The notes under the pieces were generated by a model that had not been told where the DNA came from, did no database searches, and saw only the letters and a program-made list of their open reading frames with translations. The position numbers and the translations under genes are program-made. A stretch of 64,000 bases of DNA from DATMRF01 sp035566435 (GTDB lineage: Bacteria > Verrucomicrobiota > Verrucomicrobiia > Limisphaerales > UBA8199). Below are positions 54,432-63,858 of the stretch, in pieces (the stretch's first letter is position 1; each line of letters opens with the position of its first letter). Where the stretch lies: assembly GCA_035566435.1 (NCBI GenBank), contig DATMRF010000103.1, positions 14,707 through 78,706 of the forward strand. The letters run 5' to 3'.

Positions 54432-55904
54432 TTAGTACCGGTAGTGGTCGGCCTTGTAAGGGCCTTCCAAGGGCACGCCGATGTAGTCGGCTTGCTTCCT
54501 GGTGAGCCTGGTCAGTTTCACGCCAATCTTTTCGAGGTGCAGGCGCGCGACTTCTTCATCGAGCTTCTTGGGCAGGCGATAGACCGCCGGCTTGTATTTG
54601 TCACGGTTGGCCCACAGGTCGAGCTGGGCGAGCATCTGGTTGGTGAAGGAGTTGGACATCACGAAACTCGGATGGCCTTCGGCACAGCCGAGATTCACAA
54701 GGCGGCCTTCGGCGAGCAGGTAAATACTGCGGTCGCCGGGCAGATCGTAGCGATCCACCTGCGGTTTGATGTTCAGCCGCGAAACGCCCTTGGCATGGTT
54801 CAGCTTATCGACCTGGATCTCGTTGTCGAAATGCCCGATGTTACAGACGATCGCCTGGTCCTTCATGTTGAGCATGTGCTCGAGGGTGATGACGTCGCAG
54901 TTGCCCGTCGTAGTCACATAAATATCCGCTTCGCCCAAGGTGTCCTCGACGGTGGCCACCTGGAAGCCTTCCATGGCAGCCTGCAACGCGTTGATGGGGT
55001 CGATCTCGGTGACGATGACGCGCGCGCCAAAGCCGCGCAGGCTGTGCGCGCTGCCTTTGCCCACATCCCCGTAACCGCACACGCAGGCAGTCTTGCCGGC
55101 GATCATGACGCCGAGCGCGCGTTTGAGTCCGTCGGCCAGTGATTCGCGGCAACCGTAGAGGTTGTCGAATTTCGATTTGGTCACCGAATCGTTGACGTTG
55201 ATGGCGGGGACGAGCAACTTGCCCGCTTCGAGCATCTGATAAAGCCGATGGACGCCCGTGGTGGTTTCCTCGCTGACACCTTTCCATTCCTTGACGACCT
55301 GAGTGAACCAGCCGGGACGCTCTTTGGCGCACCGTTTCAGCAGCTTTTTGATAACGTCCTCTTCGTGGCTGGCGCTGGCAGTGGTCACCCAATCACTGCC
55401 GTGCTCCATTTCATAGCCCTTGTGGAGGAGCAAGGTGGCGTCGCCGCCGTCATCAACCATGAGTTCCGGGCCCTTACCGCCGGGATGGGTCAGCGCGGCC
55501 AGCGTGAAGTCCCAGTATTCCTCGAGTGATTCGCCTTTGAAGGCGAACACACTGATTCCGGACTGGGCCACCGCCGCCGCAGCCTGATCCTGCGTACTGA
55601 AGATGTTGCAGCTCGCCCAGCGCACCGAAGCGCCGAGCTCCACCAAGGTGTCGATGAGGACCGCGGTCTCGATGGTCATGTGAAGCGAACCGGAGACGCG
55701 GACTCCGCGGAGAGGCTTCTGCGTGCCGTACTTGGCCCGGACGGCCATCAAGCCGGGCATTTCCTGCTCGGCGACCGAAATCTCCTTGCGACCCCAGTCC
55801 GCCAGAGTGATGTCTTTGACTTTGTAATCGCTGTTCGCACGGGTTTGGCCGGTGGCCGCAGCGCTTTTTTTGCCGTTGGTTCTGGTTAAGGTGGGCATAT
55901 TCAA
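54432..55904 (-). CDS. ahcY: Adenosylhomocysteinase (SAH hydrolase)
   Basis: NAD-dependent hydrolysis of S-adenosylhomocysteine to adenosine and homocysteine in the methyl cycle. The 490-residue protein includes GSLHMTIETAVLIDTLVELGASVRWASCNIFSTQDQAAAA, the Lys/Asp site VNDSVTKSKFDNLYGCRESL, the NAD fold VCGYGDVGKGSAHSLRGFGA, and the C-terminal YKADHYRY. The insertion around residues 150-190 is of the long form. The start may be the second Met. Only 45 bases separate it from metK on the same strand, so the two form a SAM-cycle operon. Confidence 0.97.
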   Translation of the reverse strand: MNMPTLTRTNGKKSAAATGQTRANSDYKVKDITLADWGRKEISVAEQEMPGLMAVRAKYGTQKPLRGVRVSGSLHMTIETAVLIDTLVELGASVRWASCNIFSTQDQAAAAVAQSGISVFAFKGESLEEYWDFTLAALTHPGGKGPELMVDDGGDATLLLHKGYEMEHGSDWVTTASASHEEDVIKKLLKRCAKERPGWFTQVVKEWKGVSEETTTGVHRLYQMLEAGKLLVPAINVNDSVTKSKFDNLYGCRESLADGLKRALGVMIAGKTACVCGYGDVGKGSAHSLRGFGARVIVTEIDPINALQAAMEGFQVATVEDTLGEADIYVTTTGNCDVITLEHMLNMKDQAIVCNIGHFDNEIQVDKLNHAKGVSRLNIKPQVDRYDLPGDRSIYLLAEGRLVNLGCAEGHPSFVMSNSFTNQMLAQLDLWANRDKYKPAVYRLPKKLDEEVARLHLEKIGVKLTRLTRKQADYIGVPLEGPYKADHYRY

Positions 55905-55949
55905 CGTTTTGAAATTTGGATTTAAGATGTCAGATTTTCGAATTTCGGA

Positions 55950-57224
<1,275 letters not shown>

Positions 57225-57255
57225 AAACTAACTAGACTGCAGTTCGACCGACATA

Positions 57256-57285
57256 TTGACGTATCAGGATAAGATGATATATGCT
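57256..57285 (+). promoter_or_regulatory. Candidate promoter with operator in its spacer, for the ArsR-type gene
   Basis: A -35-like TTGACG (57256-57261) and -10-like TATGCT (57280-57285) are separated by 18 bases. Those 18 bases are exactly an inverted repeat, TATCA-N8-TGATA (57262-57279). ArsR-type repressors often bind palindromes overlapping the promoter. The site lies between the divergent regulator and metK, so it may control both. Confidence 0.55.
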
Positions 57286-57323
57286 AAGAGCCAGAAGTCA
57301 ACCGGGAAATGTAAAAAAACATC

Positions 57324-58253
57324 ATGTCCACCACCCTGAAAGCGCTGCGAGCCTTGTCGGATCCGACCCGGTTGCGCATCGTCGCGCTGCTGGAGAAGGA
57401 CGAGCTCTCGGTTAACGAGCTGCAAGAGATCACGCGCATGGGCCAGTCGCGTATCTCGACACACCTGGGCTTATTGCAGGATTCAGGGCTGGTGCGGTCA
57501 CGGCGTGACGGGAAGCGCACTTTCTACCGGCTGAACGCGGTTGCCAACGGGGCGGTCGGCGAGTTCATTCAGTTGGCCATCCGCGGTGCCGGAGAACTGC
57601 CGGAGCACGGCGGAGATCAAATCAACCTCAAGCGCGTTCTGAATCGCCGAAGCGAGCAGGCGCAGCTCTTTTTCAACCAGGTTGCGGGCCGTTTCGACCG
57701 GGTGTACGGTCCGGGCCGGTCGTGGCAGGCCTTTGGCCATCTACTGCTTCGGATTTTGCCGCCGTTGGTGGTGGCCGACCTTGGCGCGGGCGAGGGTTTG
57801 TTAAGCGAGTTGCTGGCGCGACGCTGCAAGCGGGTGATCGCGGTGGACAACTCAGAGAAGATTGTCGCCTTCGGCGCGGCCAAGGCAAAAAAGAACAACT
57901 TGAAAAACCTGGAATTCCGCCTGGGCGACCTGCAGGACCCGCCGGTCGAGCCGGAAAGTGTGGATCTGGCGATTCTCAGCCAAGCGCTGCACCACGCGGA
58001 GGACCCCGCTAAAGCGCTTGCCAGCGCCCACAAAATGCTGAGAATGGGCGGCCAAGTCATGATTCTCGATCTGGCGAAGCATAATTTCCAAAGGGCACAC
58101 GAGCTTTACGGCGACCGCTGGCTCGGTTTCGCGGAAAGCGATTTGCATCGTTGGCTCGAAGCGGCTGGGTTCAAACGAATTGAAGTCAGCGTGGTTGCGC
58201 GGGAAGAGCAGCCTCCCCACTTCGAGACGGTGCTGGCGGGCGGGCAGAAATAG
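57324..58253 (+). CDS. ArsR-family regulator fused to a SAM-dependent methyltransferase domain (SahR-like)
   Basis: A 309-residue two-domain protein. Residues 1-75 are an ArsR winged helix: LKALRALSDPTRLRIVALLEKDELSVNELQEITRMGQSRISTHLGLLQDSGLVRSRRDGKRTFYRL. Residues 140-309 are a class I methyltransferase fold with the SAM motif VVADLGAGEGLLSELLARR and RMGGQVMILDLAKH. Such ArsR-MTase fusions include SahR, which senses SAH/SAM and represses methyl-cycle genes in other bacteria. Its divergent position beside metK-ahcY fits that role. The methyltransferase may only bind SAM/SAH; catalysis is not shown. Confidence 0.88.
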   Translation: MSTTLKALRALSDPTRLRIVALLEKDELSVNELQEITRMGQSRISTHLGLLQDSGLVRSRRDGKRTFYRLNAVANGAVGEFIQLAIRGAGELPEHGGDQINLKRVLNRRSEQAQLFFNQVAGRFDRVYGPGRSWQAFGHLLLRILPPLVVADLGAGEGLLSELLARRCKRVIAVDNSEKIVAFGAAKAKKNNLKNLEFRLGDLQDPPVEPESVDLAILSQALHHAEDPAKALASAHKMLRMGGQVMILDLAKHNFQRAHELYGDRWLGFAESDLHRWLEAAGFKRIEVSVVAREEQPPHFETVLAGGQK

Positions 58254-58258
58254 GCGCC

Positions 58259-60145
58259 ATGGATTCCAAACCGGCGACTGGCCGCTATTTGGCCGCCCTG
58301 ACCATTGGGGCCCTGGGGGTTGTCTATGGAGACATCGGCACCAGCCCCCTCTACGCCCTGCGCGAGTGTTTTGCCGGCTCGCATGCGCTGCCGCCCACGC
58401 ACGAAAACGTCCTGGGGATTCTGTCGCTGATTTTCTGGTCGCTGCTGCTGATTGTCACGGTGAAATACCTGACGATCATCCTGCGCGCCACGAACAGGGG
58501 CGAGGGGGGGATCCTCGCGTTGATGGCCCTGGCTTTCCCCAAACAGAGCCCTGGCGCGGGACGCCGGCGCGCAATGTTGATAGGGCTCGGCGTCTTCGGA
58601 GCGGCGCTGCTTTATGGCGACGGCATGATCACGCCGGCGATCTCGGTGCTCAGCGCGATAGAGGGGCTCAACGTAGCCACGCCCGCGTTCAAGGATTTCG
58701 TCATCCCGCTGACGATTGTGACACTCATCGGGCTGTTCGCCGCCCAAAGTCACGGCACAGGCAAGGTGGGGGCAATTTTCGGGCCGATAATGCTGGTTTG
58801 GTTCGTTGCGCTGGCGGCGCTCGGGATTAAGGGCATTCTCCAGGCGCCGCAGGTGTTGCTCTCACTCAACCCGCTCCACGGCCTGCAATTTCTGCTGAAT
58901 AGTGGCTGGAAAGGATTTGTCACGCTGGGAGCGGTCTTCCTGGCGGTGACGGGGGCGGAAGCTCTATACGCTGACGTAGGGCACTTTGGCGCGCGGCCGA
59001 TTCGGATCGCGTGGTTTTCGCTGGTCCTTCCCGGACTGTTCCTTAACTACCTCGGCCAGGGCGCATCAGTGCTCCGAGATCCGAAAAGCGTCGAAAACCC
59101 GTTTTATCTTCTGGCTCCGCACTGGGCACTTTATCCGCTGGTTGGGCTCTCCACCGCCGCCACGGTCATCGCCTCACAGGCGTTAATTTCGGGAGCGTTT
59201 TCGCTCACCATACAGGCGATCCAACTCGGGTATCTGCCGCGGATGGCGGTCAAACATACGTCCTCGCTGGAACGCGGCCAGATTTACATCCCGCACGTGA
59301 ACTGGGCGCTGATGGTCGCCTGCATCGGCCTCGTGCTGGGCTTCGAGTCCTCGAGCAACATGGCCTCCGCGTACGGCATTGCTGTCACCCTGACCATGAT
59401 GTCCACAACCGTCCTCTTTTATTTTGCCGCTCGCCGGGTCTGGCAATGGAGCGCTCTCCACGCCGGGTTCGCGTGCGGCGTGTTCCTGGTAGTCGAGACC
59501 ACGTTTTTCGCCGCGAATCTGCTGAAGGTTCTTAACGGCGGCTGGTTCCCCCTGGCCATGGGCCTGGTCATCTTCATTCTTATGGCCACCTGGAAAAAAG
59601 GCCGTCAGCTCGTGTGGAACAAGTTGCGGCCCGCCTCCATGCCGCTGGAAATGTTTTTGGACGATATCGGGGACAGCAAGCGAGTCCCGCGGGTTCCAGG
59701 GACGGCGCTTTTCATGACCGCCAATCCCGAGGGCACGCCCATAGCGCTGCTACACAACCTCAAGCACAATAAAGTGCTCCACCAGCGCAACATCATTCTC
59801 ACGATCCTGACTGATGAAGTCCCGCAGGTGAGCCCCGCCAAGCGCCTCGAAGTCGAGAAACTGGCCGTGGGGTTCCATCGCGTCATTGCGCACTATGGTT
59901 TCATGGAGGAGCCGAACGTGCCCGAGTTGCTCGCGGCGGCTCCATTGGACGGGGAGCCGGTAGTCCTGCACAAGACGACGTTTTTCCTCAGCCGCGAAAC
60001 CGTCGTCCCCAATAAATCCAGCTCCATGCCCCGTTGGCGGCAGTGGATCTTTGCGCTCATGGCCCGCAACGCCCAATCCGCCGGCTCGTTCTACCGCATC
60101 CCCGCCAACCGGGTCGTCGAGCTCGGAATGCAGGTCGAGATCTGA
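58259..60145 (+). CDS. kup: KUP-type potassium uptake protein
   Basis: Proton-potassium symporter of the inner membrane, 628 residues with about 12 helices and a cytoplasmic C-terminal domain. The signature GALGVVYGDIGTSPLYALRECF lies in helix 1, with RGEGGILALMALA, YGDGMITPAISVLSAIEGL and GAEALYADVGHFGARPIRIAWF downstream. C-terminal RVPGTALFMTANPEGTPIALLHNLKHNKVLHQRNIILTI is also typical. Starts five bases after the regulator stop, so they may be cotranscribed, though a functional link is not obvious. Confidence 0.96.
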   Translation: MDSKPATGRYLAALTIGALGVVYGDIGTSPLYALRECFAGSHALPPTHENVLGILSLIFWSLLLIVTVKYLTIILRATNRGEGGILALMALAFPKQSPGAGRRRAMLIGLGVFGAALLYGDGMITPAISVLSAIEGLNVATPAFKDFVIPLTIVTLIGLFAAQSHGTGKVGAIFGPIMLVWFVALAALGIKGILQAPQVLLSLNPLHGLQFLLNSGWKGFVTLGAVFLAVTGAEALYADVGHFGARPIRIAWFSLVLPGLFLNYLGQGASVLRDPKSVENPFYLLAPHWALYPLVGLSTAATVIASQALISGAFSLTIQAIQLGYLPRMAVKHTSSLERGQIYIPHVNWALMVACIGLVLGFESSSNMASAYGIAVTLTMMSTTVLFYFAARRVWQWSALHAGFACGVFLVVETTFFAANLLKVLNGGWFPLAMGLVIFILMATWKKGRQLVWNKLRPASMPLEMFLDDIGDSKRVPRVPGTALFMTANPEGTPIALLHNLKHNKVLHQRNIILTILTDEVPQVSPAKRLEVEKLAVGFHRVIAHYGFMEEPNVPELLAAAPLDGEPVVLHKTTFFLSRETVVPNKSSSMPRWRQWIFALMARNAQSAGSFYRIPANRVVELGMQVEI

Positions 60146-60181
60146 ATCGATGAGGATTACGACGACGGCAATTGGCTCAGC

Positions 60182-61216
60182 TCAATGACGTTCCTGCACC
60201 GAGCGGACCCACTGCTGGTTGTCGAGATACCAGCGGACGGTTTCCCGGATGCCTTGTTTGAACTTATGAGCCGGGACCCAGCCGAGCTCCCTTTCGATCT
60301 TGGACGCGTCGATCGCATAGCGGCGGTCGTGGCCGGGTCGGTCTTTGACGAAAGTGATCAGGGTGCGGGAGTGGCCCCCGAGTTGCGGCGCCAGCTCATC
60401 GACCAGGTCGCAGATTAACTCCACGATACGAAGATTGGCCCATTCGTTGTGGCCGCCGATATTGTAGGTTTCGCCGACGGCGCCACGCGTCAGCACCAGC
60501 CAAAGCGCGGCGGCGTGGTCCCGCACATAGAGCCAGTCGCGGACGTTCATGCCGTCGCCATAGACGGGCACTGGTTTGCGGGCCATGACGCTTTGAATCA
60601 CCACCGGAATCAGCTTTTCAGGAAATTGATACGGTCCGTAGTTGTTGGAGCAGTTGGTGATAACGGTGGGCAGACCGTAGGTATGATGATAAGCCCGAAC
60701 CAGCAGGTCGCTCGACGCCTTGCTCGACGAGTAGGGCGAGTTCGGAGCGTAGGGAGTGGTCTCGGTAAAGAAACCGGTAGCGCCAAGGCTGCCATAGACT
60801 TCGTCCGTGGAGACATGATGGAAGCGCGAAACGTGGGGTGCGAGGCGCGAGGGGCTGGCGGCGTCGAGCCAACAGGCGCGGCAGGCTTCGAGGAGGTTGA
60901 ACGTCCCTACGACGTTGGTATGGATGAAATCACCCGGACCGGTGATCGAGCGATCCACGTGCGACTCGGCGGCCAGGTGCATTACATGCGTGATGGCGTG
61001 CCGCCGGATGACCTCAAGCACCGCAGTCTTGTCGCGCAAATCGACTTTCTCGAAGACGTACTTGGGGTGGCGGCTGACTTTCTCGAGGTTGGCGAGGTGG
61101 CCGGCATACGTGAGGCAATCGAGGTTGACCAGGCGTTCGACCTCCGGATGGTCAATAATGTGATGAATGACATTGGAGCCGATAAACCCGGCGCCGCCAG
61201 TGACAAGCAGTTTCAT
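60182..61216 (-). CDS. rfbB: dTDP-glucose 4,6-dehydratase
   Basis: Second step of dTDP-L-rhamnose synthesis. Short-chain dehydrogenase fold: LLVTGGAGFIGSNVIHHII (NAD site), HLAAESHVDRSITGPGDFIHTNVVGTFNLLEA, the Thr/Asp/Glu trio in HVSTDEVYG, and YSSSKASSDLL (Tyr-Lys). GDGMNVRDWLYVRDHAAAL and KDRPGHDRRYAIDASKIERELGW complete the RmlB pattern. A short cysteine/Ala insertion near residues 115-125 is unusual. Last gene of the rfbA-C-D-B operon. Confidence 0.96.
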   Translation of the reverse strand: MKLLVTGGAGFIGSNVIHHIIDHPEVERLVNLDCLTYAGHLANLEKVSRHPKYVFEKVDLRDKTAVLEVIRRHAITHVMHLAAESHVDRSITGPGDFIHTNVVGTFNLLEACRACWLDAASPSRLAPHVSRFHHVSTDEVYGSLGATGFFTETTPYAPNSPYSSSKASSDLLVRAYHHTYGLPTVITNCSNNYGPYQFPEKLIPVVIQSVMARKPVPVYGDGMNVRDWLYVRDHAAALWLVLTRGAVGETYNIGGHNEWANLRIVELICDLVDELAPQLGGHSRTLITFVKDRPGHDRRYAIDASKIERELGWVPAHKFKQGIRETVRWYLDNQQWVRSVQERH

Positions 61217-61250
61217 GAGTTCTTTTGTGTCCGTGTCGGGCTGCGGTGCC

Positions 61251-62132
61251 TTACGATCTTTCTAAAACATGGCCGAGACTCTCCCGCCAGTCCGGCAGCT
61301 TGAGCCCAAAGGTGCGCTGCAGCTTCTCGCAGGAAAGCACCGAATAAGCGGGGCGTTTGGCAGGCACCGGATACTCCAGAGTCGTAATCGGCTCGATTAC
61401 TTTGCACTTCTTTTCCTCTTCCGACATCAAGCCGATGATCGCCTCGGCGAATCCGTGCCAGTTAGTTTGGCCGCCGGCCGCGAGGTGATAGACGCCCTTC
61501 AGCGGGCCCGGTTCGCGGGCGGCCAACACCTGCTTGAGCGCCAAGGCGGTGGTTTCGGCGATTAAGCGCGACCAGGTCGGGCAGCCAAATTGGTCGCTGA
61601 CGACGCGCAGCTTTTCACGTTCCCGCGCCAATCGCATCATAGTGAGCATGAAGTTCTGCCCGCGCGCCCCATACACCCAGCACAGCCGAAAGATCAGGTG
61701 CGAGCCATCCACCTGTCGCAGGGCCTGGTCGCCGGCGAGCTTAGAGCGGCCATAGGCGCCGAGCGGGTTGGGAGCATCATCTTCAAGATACGGCGTGCGC
61801 TTCGTCCCATCAAAAATGTAGTCGGTCGAGTAATGAACCAGCCACGCACCTGCCCGCTTGGCCTCCTCGGCCAAAATGCCTGGCGCAAGCCCGTTGATCT
61901 GCTGACAACGCAGCTCGTCCGTCTCGGCTTTATCGACGGCCGTGTAGGCAGCCGCATTAATAACGACCGCAGGCGCGGTTTCACGGACCCATTTGCGAAT
62001 GGATGCGCCGTCGGTGAGGTCGATCTCAGGATAATCGACGCTGACGAGGCGGCCCAGCGGGGCTGCGGTCCGGCGAAGCTCATAGCCGACCTGGCCAATC
62101 TTGCCGATGATGAGGATGACCGGTAAAGTCAT
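61251..62132 (-). CDS. rfbD: dTDP-4-dehydrorhamnose reductase
   Basis: Final reduction to dTDP-L-rhamnose. NAD(P) motif GKIGQVGYELRRTAAPLG, the family patterns VVINAAAYTAVDKAETDE, STDYIFDGTKRTPYLEDDAPNPLGAYGRSKLAGD (Thr-Tyr-Lys), RLCWVYGARGQNFMLTMMRLA and RPAYSVLSCEKLQRTFGLKLPDWRESL. Total 293 residues, the usual length. 34 bases before rfbB and about 50 bases after rfbC. Confidence 0.95.
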   Translation of the reverse strand: MTLPVILIIGKIGQVGYELRRTAAPLGRLVSVDYPEIDLTDGASIRKWVRETAPAVVINAAAYTAVDKAETDELRCQQINGLAPGILAEEAKRAGAWLVHYSTDYIFDGTKRTPYLEDDAPNPLGAYGRSKLAGDQALRQVDGSHLIFRLCWVYGARGQNFMLTMMRLAREREKLRVVSDQFGCPTWSRLIAETTALALKQVLAAREPGPLKGVYHLAAGGQTNWHGFAEAIIGLMSEEEKKCKVIEPITTLEYPVPAKRPAYSVLSCEKLQRTFGLKLPDWRESLGHVLERS

Positions 62133-62182
62133 GATGAGATTTCAACCGCGGGATTCGCCTAAGTTTTTTCCTTATGGCCAGC

Positions 62183-62746
62183 TCACGCAAAAAGCCTGTC
62201 CTTGGGCACGTCCCGCAGCCGGAGCCCTCGGGCGTCCTTTTCCGAAAGCGTCGGGTTCTCCATCGGCCACTGAATGTCGAGGTCCGGGTCATCCCACCGG
62301 ATGGTCAGTTCACTCCCGGGCGAGTAAGGCTCGGTGCATTTGTAGTGGAACAGCGCGGTTTCGCTCAACACCACAAAACCGTGGGCGAAGCCAGGCGGCA
62401 CAAAGAACTGGCGTTTGTTGTCGCCCGAAAGGGTCAGGCCCTGCCACTTGGAAAAGGTGGGCGAACTGCGCCGCAGGTCCACTGCGACATCGAACACCTC
62501 GCCTTGCAGAACTGAAACCAGCTTGCCCTGCGGGGTCGGGTTTTGAAAGTGGAGCCCGCGCAACGCGCCGCGGCGTGAGAACGAGAGATTATCCTGCACG
62601 AAATCAGCAGCCAACCCGGCCTCCCGATAACGGTCGCGGTTCCAGGTTTCCATAAAAAAGCCACGCGAATCGCCAAAGACTTTGGGCTCGATGAGGACGA
62701 GTCCGGCTAATTCACCGCTGACAACGTTCATGCCGTGAGAGCCCAT
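62183..62746 (-). CDS. rfbC: dTDP-4-dehydrorhamnose 3,5-epimerase
   Basis: Cupin-fold epimerase, 187 residues. EPKVFGDSRGFFMETWNRDRY, NLSFSRRGALRGLHFQNPTPQGKLVSVLQGEVFDVAVDLRRSSPTF (catalytic His in LRGLHFQ), FFVPPGFAHGFVVLSETALFHYKCTEPYSPGSE and WPMENPTLSEKD are all characteristic of RmlC. Sits between rfbA and rfbD on the same strand. Confidence 0.96.
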   Translation of the reverse strand: MGSHGMNVVSGELAGLVLIEPKVFGDSRGFFMETWNRDRYREAGLAADFVQDNLSFSRRGALRGLHFQNPTPQGKLVSVLQGEVFDVAVDLRRSSPTFSKWQGLTLSGDNKRQFFVPPGFAHGFVVLSETALFHYKCTEPYSPGSELTIRWDDPDLDIQWPMENPTLSEKDARGLRLRDVPKDRLFA

Positions 62747-62764
62747 GCTGAGGAAAGCGATGGT

Positions 62765-63646
62765 TTACCCGCCCAACCGTTTGGCTTCCGCGATGACTTC
62801 TTTGACAAGGTAGTCGCGGTATTCGCAATGGGGCATGCGCCGGGTCAGCGCCTCCAGTTGGGCGAGCGACAGAAAGCCGCGCCGGAAGGCGGCTTCCTCC
62901 GGGCAGCCGATTTTAATGCCCTGGCGTTTTTCGATCGTCTGCACATAAGCCGAAGCCTCGTGCAGGCTGCTGCTCGTGCCGGCGTCCAGCCAGGCAAAAC
63001 CCCGGCTCAGCCGGCACACCCGCAGCTCCCCGCGGCGCAAGTACTCGACGTTAACATCGGTGATCTCGAGTTCGCCCCGGGGTGACGGCTTCAGGCTCCG
63101 GGTGATCGAGACGACGATATTGTCGTAAATGTAAAGGCCGGGAACCGCGAAATTGCTCTTGGGCTGCTTGGGTTTCTCTTCGATTGAAATGGCCTGGCCG
63201 TCGGCGTCGAATTGGACCACTCCATACCGCTCGGGATCATTGACGTGGTAGCCAAAAATCGTCGCGCCAGCCTTGAATTCGGCAAACGCTCGCTGAAAAC
63301 TATCGCCGCCATAAAAAACGTTGTCACCCAGGATGAGGGTGACCGCGTCATTGCCGATGAACGATTCCGCGATCAGAAAGGCCTGAGCGATGCCTTGGGG
63401 CTTGGCTTGCTCACGATAATCGATGGTCAAGCCCCAGGCGCTGCCATCGCCGAGCAGTTGACGGAAGCGGGGCAGATCCTGGGGCGTGGAGATGAGACAA
63501 AGCTCCCGGATGCCGCTCTCGATCAGGGTAGTCAGCGGGTAATAGACCATGGGCTTGTCATAGACCGGCTGGAGCTGCTTGCTTGCCACCAACGTAAGCG
63601 GAAATAATCGGGAACCGGCGCCACCGGCGAGGATTATGCCTTTCAT
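62765..63646 (-). CDS. rfbA: Glucose-1-phosphate thymidylyltransferase
   Basis: First step of dTDP-rhamnose synthesis: dTTP plus glucose-1-phosphate. Signatures KGIILAGGAGSRLFPLTLVASKQLQPVYDKPMVYYPL, EQAKPQGIAQAFLIAESFIGNDAVTLILGDNVFYG, and FAWLDAGTSSSLHEASAYVQTIEKRQGIKIGCPEEAAFR. 293 residues, typical. First gene of the four-gene rhamnose operon; with manC and kup the region contributes to surface polysaccharide and ion homeostasis. Confidence 0.97.
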   Translation of the reverse strand: MKGIILAGGAGSRLFPLTLVASKQLQPVYDKPMVYYPLTTLIESGIRELCLISTPQDLPRFRQLLGDGSAWGLTIDYREQAKPQGIAQAFLIAESFIGNDAVTLILGDNVFYGGDSFQRAFAEFKAGATIFGYHVNDPERYGVVQFDADGQAISIEEKPKQPKSNFAVPGLYIYDNIVVSITRSLKPSPRGELEITDVNVEYLRRGELRVCRLSRGFAWLDAGTSSSLHEASAYVQTIEKRQGIKIGCPEEAAFRRGFLSLAQLEALTRRMPHCEYRDYLVKEVIAEAKRLGG

Positions 63647-63759
63647 TCAGGGCCGGAACATACGGGTTAAAGGCCAAAATGCAACGCGCAAACAGGACCT
63701 GTGCTTGCGAACTCTCACAGAGGATGTCACGGAAATCGGGGACAATCTGAAACGGTAGA

Positions 63760-63779
63760 GCTGGTTGTTCCCAACCAGC
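63760..63779. repeat. Perfect 8-bp-stem hairpin
   Basis: GCTGGTTGttccCAACCAGC, a four-base loop. No T-run follows on either side, so it is not a standard terminator. It may be a REP-like palindrome or the edge of a mobile element near the right-hand AbrB-like gene. Confidence 0.7.
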
Positions 63780-63838
63780 CCTGGAGTTTGGTTTTCGACT
63801 AGATGAGTTATACGCGGGCTTCATTTTTTTGTTGCTAA

Positions 63839-63858
63839 ATCTAGTTATATAACTAGAT
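63839..63858. promoter_or_regulatory. Perfect 20-bp palindrome overlapping a start codon
   Basis: ATCTAGTTATATAACTAGAT reads the same on both strands, and its last two bases are the AT of the ATG at 63857. A half-site ACTAGAT also occurs at 63798-63804. A dimeric regulator binding here would block translation start or transcription of the following AbrB-like gene. An autoregulated operator is an inference. Confidence 0.65.
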
